Under the pieces are notes generated by a model. It searched no databases, was not told where the DNA came from, and worked only from the letters and a program-made list of their open reading frames with translations. The position numbers were made by a program, and so were the translations under genes. Positions 15,661 through 23,811 of a stretch of DNA of 64,000 nucleotides are shown here, one piece after another. The stretch comes from JAHEYG01 sp040403535 (GTDB taxonomy: Bacteria > Bacteroidota > Bacteroidia > B-17B0 > Aurantibacillaceae), in assembly GCA_040403535.1 (NCBI GenBank), contig JBBAKL010000002.1, positions 57,552 to 121,551 on the forward strand, given 5' to 3'. Each line of letters starts with the position of its first letter. Position 1 is the stretch's first letter.

Positions 15661-18600
15661 ATGCAAAACAAAGGCGCGATTAAAGTATTCGCAATTTTAT
15701 TAGGACTGGCTTGTATTTTCTATTTGTCATTTACCTGGATTACAAGAGGTGTTGAACAGGACGCCGCATCTTACGCTGAAGGAATTGCTACTTCTCCAAA
15801 AGTAGCTCAATTAGCTAAGGATTATGCTAAAGGTAATAGCACAAAAGAATTAAGCTATATCGATTCGGTTAAAACAAAAATTGCCGATCGTTATTTGGAT
15901 TCGGTTAAGAATTTACCGGTTTACAGCTTAGGATTTACAAGTTACACTTACGAAGAGTGTAAGAAACGTGAAATCAACTTAGGATTGGATTTACGTGGTG
16001 GTATGAACGTTACGCTTGAAGTTTCGGTTATCGATATCATTAAAAACTTATCTAATAACAGCGCTGATGCTAATTTTAATAAAGCATTAGAGGAAACTCA
16101 AAAGAATTTAGGAAAAAATAATGATGATTTTATCACATTGTTTGATAAGACTTACAAGCAAGTTGCTCCAAACGGAAAATTGGCACCAATCTTCAATACA
16201 ATTGAAAACAAAGGAAAGATTGATTACAATGCTAACAATGAGCAAGTAATTAAATTTATCCGCGAAAAGGTAGATGAGTCAATCTCCAACGCTGAAAAAA
16301 CATTCCGTTCTCGTATCGACCGTTTTGGTGTTGCTCAGCCAAATATCCAGAAATTAGAATCTAGCGGACGTATCTTAGTTGAATTACCGGGTGTAAAAGA
16401 TAAAGCACGCGTTCGTGAATTATTACAAGGTACTGCTAACTTAGAGTTCTGGGAAACTTACGAAAACCAGGAAGTAGCTCAGTACTTCGAAAAAGCAAAT
16501 GATAAATTACGTGCGGTTTTAAATCCTGACGAAACACCGGCTGTTGCAGATTCTACAAAAACCGACAGTCTTTCTGCTAATGTTGCTAAGGCCGATTCAT
16601 TAGTAAGCGACTCTGCTCGTGCAGCGGATAGTATCGCAAAAGCTGCTCTAGCTGCAAATACCAATTCAGTTAACCCACAGGATACAGCTTATAAAAATTT
16701 CTTAAAGCGTTACCCTTTATATTCTCAGTTAGCCCCAATCAAGCCTAGTTTATACAGCGATGGTAAACAACAGTATTTTACACAAGGACCAATTGTTGGT
16801 TTAGCTTATAGCAAAGAAGATACTGCAAAAGCTAACGAGTACTTACGTAACGAAAAAGTTCGTTCTGCATTCCCTTCTAAGATGAAGTTTATGTGGAGTG
16901 CTAAGTCTAAAGAAAGTAAAAACCAAAGTGGTGAAGTTGTAGGTTCATATTTTGAATTATACGCAATTAAAATTACAGACCGTAACGGTAAAGCAGCTTT
17001 ATTTGGTGATATCATTACCGATGCACGTAAAGATTACGATCAAAAGAGTGGTGCTCATCCTTATATCAGCATGAGCATGAACTCTGAAGCTGCCATGAAA
17101 TGGAAAAACTTAACTAAGGCAAACATGCCTCAGGGTAATAAACAAGGCCGTTGTATTGCCGTTGTAATGGACAACATGGTGTTCTCTGCTCCGCGTGTAC
17201 AATCTGAAATTGCAGGCGGACAATCTCAAATTACCGGTGATTTCTCAAACGAAGAAGCAGACGCTTTAGTTGCAATTTTGAGCGCAGGTAAATTACCTGC
17301 TCCTGCTCGTATCGTTGAAGAAAACATTGTTGGTCCTACTTTAGGTTTAGAAGCGATCAGTTCCGGTTTATTATCATTCGTAATTGCTTTATTAGTGATT
17401 TTATTATTCATGGCTATGTATTACAACAAAGCCGGTGTGGTTGCTAATATTGCCTTAATTGCAAATATGTTCTTTATCATGGGTATCTTAACCTCGTTAG
17501 GCGCGGTGTTAACACTACCGGGTATTGCGGGTATCGTATTAACCATCGGTTTAGCGGTTGACGCGAACATCCTTATCTTCGAACGTGTACGTGAAGAATT
17601 AGCGTTAGGAAAATCAACTGCACAAGCTATTAAAGAAGGCTTTAAGCACGCGATGAGTTCTATCATCGACTCCAACGTAACTCTTGCCATCTTAGCGGTT
17701 ATCTTAATGGTATTTGGTACAGGACCGGTTCAAGGTTTCGCAACTACTTTATTAATAGGTATTGGTGCTTCATTATTCTCTGCAATCTTAATCACGCGTA
17801 TCATCTTTGATTGGATGTTAGAGCGCAAAATGGAAATTCCATTTGACAATAACGCTACACGTAACGCCTTCAAAAATGTAAGTTTCGATTTCGTTGCGAA
17901 ACGTAAAGTTTACTACGCTATTTCAACTTTAGTTATCGTAGTTGGTATCGTATTCTACTTCAAAAACGGTGGATTTAATTTAGGTGTGGATTTCAAAGGT
18001 GGACGTACTTACCAGGTTCGTTTTGAGAAAGACATGAATACTGAAGATGTGAAAAAAGCCTTATCTGCGCCTTTTGAAGGTTCTCCGGAAGTAAAAACTT
18101 TAGGAAGTGCTAATCAGGTAAAAATCACAACTACTTACCGTGTTTCCGATAACGCTGCTACTGCCGATCAGGAAGTGGAAGAGGCATTGAATACAGGTTT
18201 AAAAACATTAGGTACTAAATACGAAATCATGCAACAGCAAAAGGTTGGTCCTACTATTGCGACTGACATTGTTTACGGTGCATATGGCGCTATTTTGTTC
18301 TCATGTTTATTAATGTTCGTATATATCGTTATCCGATTCAAAAAATGGCAGTACGGTTTAGGTTCGGTAGTGGCTTTATTCCACGACGTTCTGATCGTAT
18401 TATCATTCTACACAATTTTCGACGGTATCCTTCCATTCTCATTAGAGATTGGTCAGGACTTCATCGCAGCGATTTTAACGGTAATGGGTTACACCATGAC
18501 TGAGACGGTGGTTGTATTCGACCGTATCCGTGAGCGCTTAGCGGAAAGCGGAAAAGCCGATGTACAGGGTGAAGAGCGTAATAAGTTAATCAACTTCGCG

Positions 18601-18798
18601 TTGAACAGTACTTTAAGCCGTACCATCTTAACATCCTTAACCGTATTCTTCGTGTTATTGGTAATCTTTATCTGGGGTGGTGAAAGTATCCGCGGATTTA
18701 TCTTCGCCTTATTAATTGGTCGTGTTATCGGTACTTACTCTTCATTGTGTATTTCAACGCCAATTGTTGTTGACTTTGATACAGAAAAGAAGAATTAA
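15661..18798 (+). CDS. secDF: Protein translocase subunit SecDF (fusion)
   Basis: A 1045-residue fusion of SecD and SecF, the proton-driven accessory of the SecYEG translocon in the inner membrane. The SecD half has an N-terminal TM, LGLDLRGGMNVTLEV near residue 110, a large periplasmic region and the 'GLAVDANILIFERVREEL' conserved TM region near 630. The SecF half has 'GVDFKGGRTYQVRF' and 'GYTMTETVVVFDRIRERL'. Residues about 293-337 are a low-complexity Ala/Ser/Asp-rich insert in the SecD periplasmic domain, probably a disordered linker. Fusion is common in Bacteroidota. It has its own promoter and a strong terminator, so it is monocistronic. Confidence 0.96.
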   Translation: MQNKGAIKVFAILLGLACIFYLSFTWITRGVEQDAASYAEGIATSPKVAQLAKDYAKGNSTKELSYIDSVKTKIADRYLDSVKNLPVYSLGFTSYTYEECKKREINLGLDLRGGMNVTLEVSVIDIIKNLSNNSADANFNKALEETQKNLGKNNDDFITLFDKTYKQVAPNGKLAPIFNTIENKGKIDYNANNEQVIKFIREKVDESISNAEKTFRSRIDRFGVAQPNIQKLESSGRILVELPGVKDKARVRELLQGTANLEFWETYENQEVAQYFEKANDKLRAVLNPDETPAVADSTKTDSLSANVAKADSLVSDSARAADSIAKAALAANTNSVNPQDTAYKNFLKRYPLYSQLAPIKPSLYSDGKQQYFTQGPIVGLAYSKEDTAKANEYLRNEKVRSAFPSKMKFMWSAKSKESKNQSGEVVGSYFELYAIKITDRNGKAALFGDIITDARKDYDQKSGAHPYISMSMNSEAAMKWKNLTKANMPQGNKQGRCIAVVMDNMVFSAPRVQSEIAGGQSQITGDFSNEEADALVAILSAGKLPAPARIVEENIVGPTLGLEAISSGLLSFVIALLVILLFMAMYYNKAGVVANIALIANMFFIMGILTSLGAVLTLPGIAGIVLTIGLAVDANILIFERVREELALGKSTAQAIKEGFKHAMSSIIDSNVTLAILAVILMVFGTGPVQGFATTLLIGIGASLFSAILITRIIFDWMLERKMEIPFDNNATRNAFKNVSFDFVAKRKVYYAISTLVIVVGIVFYFKNGGFNLGVDFKGGRTYQVRFEKDMNTEDVKKALSAPFEGSPEVKTLGSANQVKITTTYRVSDNAATADQEVEEALNTGLKTLGTKYEIMQQQKVGPTIATDIVYGAYGAILFSCLLMFVYIVIRFKKWQYGLGSVVALFHDVLIVLSFYTIFDGILPFSLEIGQDFIAAILTVMGYTMTETVVVFDRIRERLAESGKADVQGEERNKLINFALNSTLSRTILTSLTVFFVLLVIFIWGGESIRGFIFALLIGRVIGTYSSLCISTPIVVDFDTEKKN

Positions 18799-18816
18799 TT
18801 TAAACACTTTAATAAT

Positions 18817-18848
18817 AAAAAAAGCCCCGCAATTGCGGGGCTTTTTTT
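18817..18848. terminator. Bidirectional terminator between secDF and the aminotransferase gene
   Basis: A near-perfect palindrome: an A run, then GCCCCGC, a central AATT and GCGGGGC followed by a T run. It can end transcription of both secDF (+) and the convergent aminotransferase gene (-), whose stop codons lie about 15-20 bp either side. Confidence 0.93.
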
Positions 18849-18862
18849 ATTATAATCATGTA

Positions 18863-20146
18863 TTAAGATAATTTTTTTAGTGCCGTACGTAAATTAGAAA
18901 TGATTCCATCTACATCTTCTATTTTGCAAGTTCCTACTGATAAACGGTACCAGGCAGAATCTTCGCTCGCGCCAAAGGCGTAGAATGGAACCACCGCCAC
19001 TTTCGCTTCATCCAAAATATATTTAGTCACATCTTTGGTTGTCGCTAACACTTTTCCGTCAGATGTTTTTTGTCCGTGCAATGCAAACTTAATGGTTAAG
19101 TAAATCGCCGCTTGTGGTGCAATGGCATCTACCTTATGTCCTTCCGCTTTTAATTGCTGAAAGCCTTTGTAAAATCCTTCGAGGCGGTCGCTGATCTTTT
19201 GTTTTTGTTCCGCCAAAAACACATCGTATTGTTTGAGGTCGTTTAAATATTTCGCGCTGGCCATTTGTTCCGCTTTAGGTGCCCAGGCTCCTACGTGAGT
19301 TAAAATGGCTTTCATCTTATCAATTAATTTTTTCGGACCCATGCTCCAGCCCACACGCACACCGGTAGCCGCTAATGATTTGGAAATACCATCCACAAAC
19401 ACGGTGTAATTACGCATTTCCGGACGTAAACTTACCGGGTCGTAATGTTTGGTGTTGCCGTGCGTAAGTGCCCAGTAAATTTGATCATACATTAAGTATA
19501 CAGGTTTTGCATCCGGTCCGCGGCGCATGTTTTCCGCTAAAATCATGTCGCAGATTTCTTCCAAACCTTCTTTGCTGAAGACTGTTCCGGTTGGGTTTTG
19601 CGGTGAGCAAAGAGCTACTAAAGATGCTTGTTGAATAAAAGGTTTGATATCGGAAGCCTTAGGCATGAAATTATTTTCAGGAGTTGCTTCCACAACCACC
19701 GCTTTGCCGCTGTTCAAATAGGTGTAATGATTATTATTCCAGGATGGAACAGCGAAAATAACCGTATCGTTAGCGTCTACAATCGCGCGGAATATGCTGT
19801 AGATAACGGGGCGCGCCCCTCCGGCAATTAAAATTTCGGCAGGCGAGTAGTTTAAACCTCCGCGTTCTTTTAAGAGTTTGGAAACCGCTTCGCGTAATTC
19901 AAGCATACCATCGGCAGCCGGATAATTGGTTTGATCGTCAAAATAAGCATCAACAATGGCCTGCTTCAATTCGGTTGGAATAGGGAATACCTTAGGATTA
20001 AAATCGCCAATGGTAAGATTGTAAATTTTCTCTCCGTTTTTAATCTTTTCATTTACCTCTCCGGCAAGTTTAATGATTTCCGATCCGATAATGTTTTCGG
20101 CTAGCTTAGACACTTTTAAGTCTAACAATTGTTGTACAGTGCTCAT
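18863..20146 (-). CDS. Class I/II pyridoxal phosphate-dependent aminotransferase
   Basis: A 427-residue fold-type I aminotransferase, aspartate-aminotransferase-like. The sequence shows 'NLTIGDFNPKVFP' and 'TNYPAADGMLELREAV' in the substrate region and 'GGARPVIYSIFRA' in the cofactor loop. 'SPQNPTGTVF' follows, and the PLP lysine is in 'DGISKSLAATGVRVGW' (Lys256). The Arg in 'YRLSVGTCKIEDVD' near the C-terminus would bind the substrate carboxylate. The exact amino acid cannot be told from sequence; aspartate or a related substrate is most likely. It is divergent from the LacI-type regulator, with a 357-bp shared upstream region that may control both. Confidence 0.88.
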   Translation of the reverse strand: MSTVQQLLDLKVSKLAENIIGSEIIKLAGEVNEKIKNGEKIYNLTIGDFNPKVFPIPTELKQAIVDAYFDDQTNYPAADGMLELREAVSKLLKERGGLNYSPAEILIAGGARPVIYSIFRAIVDANDTVIFAVPSWNNNHYTYLNSGKAVVVEATPENNFMPKASDIKPFIQQASLVALCSPQNPTGTVFSKEGLEEICDMILAENMRRGPDAKPVYLMYDQIYWALTHGNTKHYDPVSLRPEMRNYTVFVDGISKSLAATGVRVGWSMGPKKLIDKMKAILTHVGAWAPKAEQMASAKYLNDLKQYDVFLAEQKQKISDRLEGFYKGFQQLKAEGHKVDAIAPQAAIYLTIKFALHGQKTSDGKVLATTKDVTKYILDEAKVAVVPFYAFGASEDSAWYRLSVGTCKIEDVDGIISNLRTALKKLS

Positions 20147-20163
20147 TGTAAAAATAATTTGGG

Positions 20164-20171
20164 CAAACCTA
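20164..20171 (-). promoter_or_regulatory. Candidate -7 box for the aminotransferase gene
   Basis: Read on the minus strand this is TAGGTTTG, an exact match to TAnnTTTG, 17 bp before the aminotransferase ATG. No clear -33 TTG is present at the expected distance. Confidence 0.35.
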
Positions 20172-20470
20172 AAAGAATTCTCAAAAAATAAAAAGGAGCG
20201 AAATCATAAACTAATGATTTACTATCAACAAAATCATAAATGGATAAAAAAGCTTGAAAAAAGGTTAAAAAACGGGGATGTTTTTAATGCACTGTTATGC
20301 GCAGCTTACTCCATTTCTCATGTTTTTGTGTGTTTTACAGCAACAAATGTAGCTAAAACTATTTAGGTTTAGGGTGTAATTTGAAGTTAATTCGTCTAAA
20401 ATCAGACCTAAAACTTGACTAAATCAATTTAATTTTCAATATTTACTAAAGTAACCTAAAATCTAAATAT

Positions 20471-20485
20471 TCTAAATAATTTAGA
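20471..20485. promoter_or_regulatory. Perfect palindrome, candidate LacI-family operator
   Basis: TCTAAAT and ATTTAGA flank a single central A, a perfect 15-bp palindrome 18 bp before the regulator ATG. Related half-sites occur just upstream (CTAAAT at about 20464 and 20424, and CTAAA / TTTAG at about 20353-20366). LacI-family proteins bind short palindromes, often autoregulating; binding here is inference. Confidence 0.45.
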
Positions 20486-20503
20486 CTAACAAAAACAAAG
20501 CCT

Positions 20504-21514
20504 ATGAAAAGATTACAATTAGAAGATATTTCGAAACAATTAGGGTATTCGAAAACTTTAATTTCAATGGTGCTAAACGGCAAAGCCGATCAGTATGGCA
20601 TCAGTAAAAAAACGCAGGCTATTGTATTGGATGCTGTAGCCAAGTTGGATTACACGCCCAATAAGTTTGCAAAAGCTTTACGTACCGGTAAAAGTAATTT
20701 TATAGGATTGATTGTTGCCGATATTTCCAATCCCTTTTATTCTACCATTGCCAAAAATATTGAAACAACTTTGTTTGACAGAGGTTATAATTTAATGGTG
20801 TGCAGTACCGTTGAGGATGAAGAACGCGAGAAAAAGCTGATTGACATGATGATTAACCAGCAAGGAGTTGACGGTATTATTATCGCCTCTACTTTAAAGG
20901 ATTCTGAATATTTTAATGCACCGCGTTTTCAACGCACGCCATTAGTGTTTATCGACCGTATTCTTCCTTTATATAACGGCAATTTTGTTGTTACCGACAA
21001 CTACGGCGGTTCAAAAGAAATTGTGGAGGCTTTAATAAAGAAGGGTTGTAAAAAAATATTGTGCTTATCTATCACCCCTTCTTACATCAGTACGATTGAC
21101 GACCGTATCAAAGGATTTGTGGATGCGACTGAAAAACACAAATTAAATTTAGGATCAGAGTTTGTAGTTCCAATTAACTTCAATAAAATACAGGAGGATA
21201 CTTTAGCAGCACTTAAAAAGATGTTTTATTTACATCCGGATATCGACGCTATTTACTCTTTAAATAACCACCTGGGCACCGCCACCTTAAAAGCGTTTAA
21301 AGACAAATCACTCAGTAAATATTACGATAAAGTACAACTGGCATGTTTTGACGATATCGAGCTGTTTAATCTGGTAGATAAGCCTGTATTATCTGTTTCA
21401 CAGCCTGTAGATGATATCGGTAGAAACGCAAGTTTAGTGATGCTGGATATTATTGATGGTAAAAAAGAGAATAAGTCAATGATCGTGTTACCAACCTCAT
21501 TGATTGTTCGCTAA
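20504..21514 (+). CDS. LacI-family transcriptional regulator
   Basis: A 336-residue DNA-binding protein. The N-terminal helix-turn-helix (residues 1-55) reads 'LEDISKQLGYSKTLISMVLN' and then the hinge region 'DYTPNKFAKALRTGKS'. The periplasmic-binding-protein-like effector domain starts 'NFIGLIVADISNPFYSTIAK' and contains 'DGIIIASTL' and 'VFIDRILP'. The ligand is probably a sugar or nucleoside, by family precedent. No carbohydrate genes are adjacent, so the target regulon is not shown by the neighbourhood. Its 3' end overlaps the convergent SprT-like gene by 18 bp. Confidence 0.88.
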   Translation: MKRLQLEDISKQLGYSKTLISMVLNGKADQYGISKKTQAIVLDAVAKLDYTPNKFAKALRTGKSNFIGLIVADISNPFYSTIAKNIETTLFDRGYNLMVCSTVEDEEREKKLIDMMINQQGVDGIIIASTLKDSEYFNAPRFQRTPLVFIDRILPLYNGNFVVTDNYGGSKEIVEALIKKGCKKILCLSITPSYISTIDDRIKGFVDATEKHKLNLGSEFVVPINFNKIQEDTLAALKKMFYLHPDIDAIYSLNNHLGTATLKAFKDKSLSKYYDKVQLACFDDIELFNLVDKPVLSVSQPVDDIGRNASLVMLDIIDGKKENKSMIVLPTSLIVR

Positions 21515-22144
21515 TTCTTCAAAAAGTTCTACTTCCGTTAAGGGATTAAAAAGATACACGTTTCCGGTTGCAATTTCAACGCAGCGGAACCTTTTTCGTA
21601 TGCGCTCACCCTTCTCAAATACCTTATTGCGATTATAAAGAAACACACTTTTATAAGGCAAATATTCCAGAAATATCTGATTGGTATTTTCGTCGTAAAG
21701 TTTTAATGTGCGAAGCAATTGTGTGTCGGTGCAACTGGAGGCTGCCGGGTTCTGAAGGTATTTACGGATGGCATAAAGCACATCGATTGGAAAAACTTCA
21801 GGAATCAGAAAAGGCTGCATTAACACTTTAAATTCATTCTTCCATTCTTGTCCGTGAGGTGCCACTGTGTTTTTGAATTTAGTAAAGGTGCAAAGGTGGG
21901 CTACTTCATGCACCAAGGTCACCAAAAAAGAATATTTATTTAAATTGTGATTTACCGTAATCAGATGGTTCATTCCCTTTTGCGGTGAAGTGTAATCACC
22001 CAGTTTGGTACTGCGTTCTTTTTTAATTTTCAATTTAAAATCGTACACAACAATCCATTCGGCAATGGTAGCAACGGCGGGCTCCGGTATATACTTGCGT
22101 AATACCTCACAATTTCTTTGAAACTGCTGTTCTCTGGCCGTCAT
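21497..22144 (-). CDS. SprT-like zinc metalloprotease domain protein
   Basis: A 215-residue protein with an SprT-like core. The active-site HEVAH is at residues 79-83, and a downstream 'HGQEW' (97-101) supplies the third metal ligand. Upstream strands include 'KLGDYTSPQKGMNHLITVNH', typical for the fold. No signal peptide is seen, so it is cytoplasmic. The C-terminal 90 residues ('YLPYKSVFLYNRNKVFEKGE') may form a nucleic-acid or zinc-binding tail, but the cysteine pairs of full SprT zinc ribbons are not obvious. Its role is unknown; the eukaryotic SPRTN relatives degrade DNA-protein crosslinks. Confidence 0.8.
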   Translation of the reverse strand: MTAREQQFQRNCEVLRKYIPEPAVATIAEWIVVYDFKLKIKKERSTKLGDYTSPQKGMNHLITVNHNLNKYSFLVTLVHEVAHLCTFTKFKNTVAPHGQEWKNEFKVLMQPFLIPEVFPIDVLYAIRKYLQNPAASSCTDTQLLRTLKLYDENTNQIFLEYLPYKSVFLYNRNKVFEKGERIRKRFRCVEIATGNVYLFNPLTEVELFEELANNQ

Positions 22145-22217
22145 GAAATAAAGTTACTGAGTAAATAACTAGTGTTTATCTACCGGATGGGATAATTTTC
22201 AACAAGTAAAAGCTAAA

Positions 22218-23069
22218 TTATAAATGAATGTACTCCTCAAAGGTTACGCCTTGATGGAATTCTTTCGAGTAGATAAACTGCTTAATGAAGGCAGCCCATT
22301 CACGGTGCGATTTTCGTTCGTCTAGCAGAGATGCATCGAACGGTTTGCTGAAATGTATTTTAACGGTTTGTCCGCGTTGCTTAAACATCTCATCCGGTAA
22401 AAACATCATTTCGATATTTCCTTTAATTCCGATTTGTTTTCTGATGTTGGCAAAGCGGTAAAAGAATTTTGAATTTTCTCCTTCAATAAAGGTGGGCACT
22501 ATTAATCGTCTGTGATCAATAGCTTGTGTAACAAAACTTTTTTTCCAGTCCAGATCACGTATCAATCCACTTTGTTTACGGCTTACCAATCCTGCAGGGA
22601 AAATTAATACCGCGTCATCAGAACGTAAAACTTCATCCATAGTTCTTAATGAACGCGCGCTGTTACTTCCTATTTTGTTAACGCCTACAAAAACATCTCC
22701 GAAATTTTTTAAATTCTTTAATACATCATTAACTAAAAAGCGAACATCCGGACGAATCTGTCCAACTGCATTAATTAATGCCATTCCGTCTAGTCCGCCT
22801 AAAGGATGATTGGATGCTACAATGATGCGCTGATCGGTAGGAATATGATGCGGATTAACGGTTTCGATTTTGGCACCTAATATTTCCAGTGCTTTAGCGT
22901 TAAACTCCAATCCATACAAATCTTTCATCACTGCCATAGCGGCATTGATGTCTTCTTCATGAAGCTTGCGCTTCAGCCAGTTAATAGCAAATCCGGGTAG
23001 CCAGCGCTCAACATGAGGTACTTTATCCTTCAAAACCTGGGCAACATCTATAAACTTCTGATCTGACAT
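22218..23069 (-). CDS. Lysophospholipid acyltransferase family (hemolysin-like) protein
   Basis: A 283-residue glycerophospholipid-type acyltransferase. The catalytic histidine-aspartate pair is in 'SNHPLGGLDGMAL' (His88, Asp94), giving an H-x5-D spacing rather than the H-x4-D of PlsC. The same spacing occurs in the hemolysin/ornithine-lipid acyltransferase-like branch. The FPAG-type block is 'LIFPAGLVSRKQSG', and 'IVPTFIEGENSKFFYR' follows. There is no clear transmembrane helix. Substrate is unknown; acylation of a lysophospholipid or aminolipid is plausible. A minus-strand TACATTTG box lies 12 bp upstream of the start. Confidence 0.82.
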   Translation of the reverse strand: MSDQKFIDVAQVLKDKVPHVERWLPGFAINWLKRKLHEEDINAAMAVMKDLYGLEFNAKALEILGAKIETVNPHHIPTDQRIIVASNHPLGGLDGMALINAVGQIRPDVRFLVNDVLKNLKNFGDVFVGVNKIGSNSARSLRTMDEVLRSDDAVLIFPAGLVSRKQSGLIRDLDWKKSFVTQAIDHRRLIVPTFIEGENSKFFYRFANIRKQIGIKGNIEMMFLPDEMFKQRGQTVKIHFSKPFDASLLDERKSHREWAAFIKQFIYSKEFHQGVTFEEYIHL

Positions 23070-23081
23070 ATTTTGGGCTTA

Positions 23082-23089
23082 CAAATGTA
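23082..23089 (-). promoter_or_regulatory. Candidate -7 box for the acyltransferase gene
   Basis: On the minus strand this reads TACATTTG, an exact TAnnTTTG match, 12 bp before the start codon. It implies a very short leader; no -33 element is evident. Confidence 0.4.
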
Positions 23090-23260
23090 ACATAACTTGT
23101 TAATATCTGTGCATCCCGAAAACAAAGTTTTTTAAATTTTTAGGGTAGAGACATAATCGCTGAAACCCGCGCCATTGCTCGATTTTATGAGTTTCTGATT
23201 GAAAATTTATTAAGCATTTTTTCGATTGAAAATAATTAACAGAAATCAAGTTTTCAACAA

Positions 23261-23300
23261 AAGTGGTAAAAAATGGGTTAAAGTGGTAAAAAGTGGTAGA
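23261..23300 (+). promoter_or_regulatory. MraZ operator: four 10-bp direct repeats
   Basis: Four consecutive units of exactly 10 bp, each carrying a TGG core (TGG at 23264, 23274, 23284, 23294), variants of AAGTGGTAAA. MraZ in E. coli is known to bind short G-rich repeats spaced so that they recur every 10 bp upstream of mraZ. The position just before the dcw promoter and mraZ itself makes autoregulation of the cluster very likely. Confidence 0.8.
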
Positions 23301-23308
23301 AATTTCGG

Positions 23309-23316
23309 TATTTTTG
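23309..23316 (+). promoter_or_regulatory. dcw cluster promoter -7 element
   Basis: TATTTTTG matches TAnnTTTG and lies 24 bp before the mraZ ATG. The MraZ repeats occupy the place where a -33 element would be, so MraZ would compete with or assist RNA polymerase. Confidence 0.55.
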
Positions 23317-23340
23317 AAAAAAATCTTATCAAACCCAGTG

Positions 23341-23811
23341 ATGACAAGCCTTATAGGAGAATTTGACTGTAAAGTGGACGCCAAAGGACGTATCATGTTT
23401 CCTGTGAATTTGCGGAAACAGCTGGATACGGCTTTTGAAAATGGGTTTGTGATTAACCGTAACCTTCACCAAAAATGTTTGGTGTTATATCCGGTAGCCG
23501 AGTGGACCAAGCTGAACAAGAAATTAAGCAAGCTTAACCGCTTAATAAAATCGAACGATGTATTTGTTAGAAAATTTACAGGTGGTGCCACTGCCTGCGA
23601 TGCTGATAATACCGGACGAATTCTATTGCCTAAAGCATTAACAGATTATGCAGGGATTAAAACCGATATCAAAGTTTTAGGAAGTAATAATGTAATTGAA
23701 TTATGGGATAAGAAAATGTACGAGGAGTTCTTAAACCAGGATATCAATATTGAAAAACTAGCGGAAGATGTGTTGGGAGGATTAAATTTTAATGATGGCG
23801 ATGATGAGTAA
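23341..23811 (+). CDS. mraZ: Transcriptional regulator MraZ
   Basis: A 156-residue protein of two SpoVT/AbrB-like repeats, each with a D-x-K/N-x-x-R motif: 'GEFDCKVDAKGRIMFP' at residues 6-21 and 'ACDADNTGRILLP' about 80 residues later. It is a ring-forming DNA-binding protein controlling the division and cell-wall cluster. A longer frame begins at 23293, but that start lies inside the operator repeats and the ATG at 23341 gives the standard N-terminus. The gene overlaps rsmH by 8 bp. Confidence 0.95.
   Translation: MTSLIGEFDCKVDAKGRIMFPVNLRKQLDTAFENGFVINRNLHQKCLVLYPVAEWTKLNKKLSKLNRLIKSNDVFVRKFTGGATACDADNTGRILLPKALTDYAGIKTDIKVLGSNNVIELWDKKMYEEFLNQDINIEKLAEDVLGGLNFNDGDDE

Larger units (their letters stand above)
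20147..20503. other. Divergent intergenic region, aminotransferase / LacI regulator
   Basis: A 357-bp non-coding region. It holds a minus-strand TAGGTTTG box (20164-20171), a 7-bp inverted repeat AAATCAT / ATGATTT (20201-20207, 20214-20220) and a minus-strand TACATTTG (20344-20351). Several A/T palindromes built on the half-site CTAAAT lie near the regulator start. A short plus-strand open frame runs from the end of the aminotransferase gene to 20366 but looks non-coding. No RNA gene was recognised. Confidence 0.55.

Noticed and set aside
20073..20366. 97-residue plus-strand frame in the aminotransferase upstream region
   Set aside because: It begins inside the minus-strand aminotransferase gene and runs through AT-rich intergenic DNA; its Lys/Asn-rich product shows no protein-like pattern.
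23100..23396. 98-residue minus-strand frame over the mraZ promoter
   Set aside because: It covers the MraZ repeats and the mraZ start; the direct repeats explain the sequence and no domain is visible.
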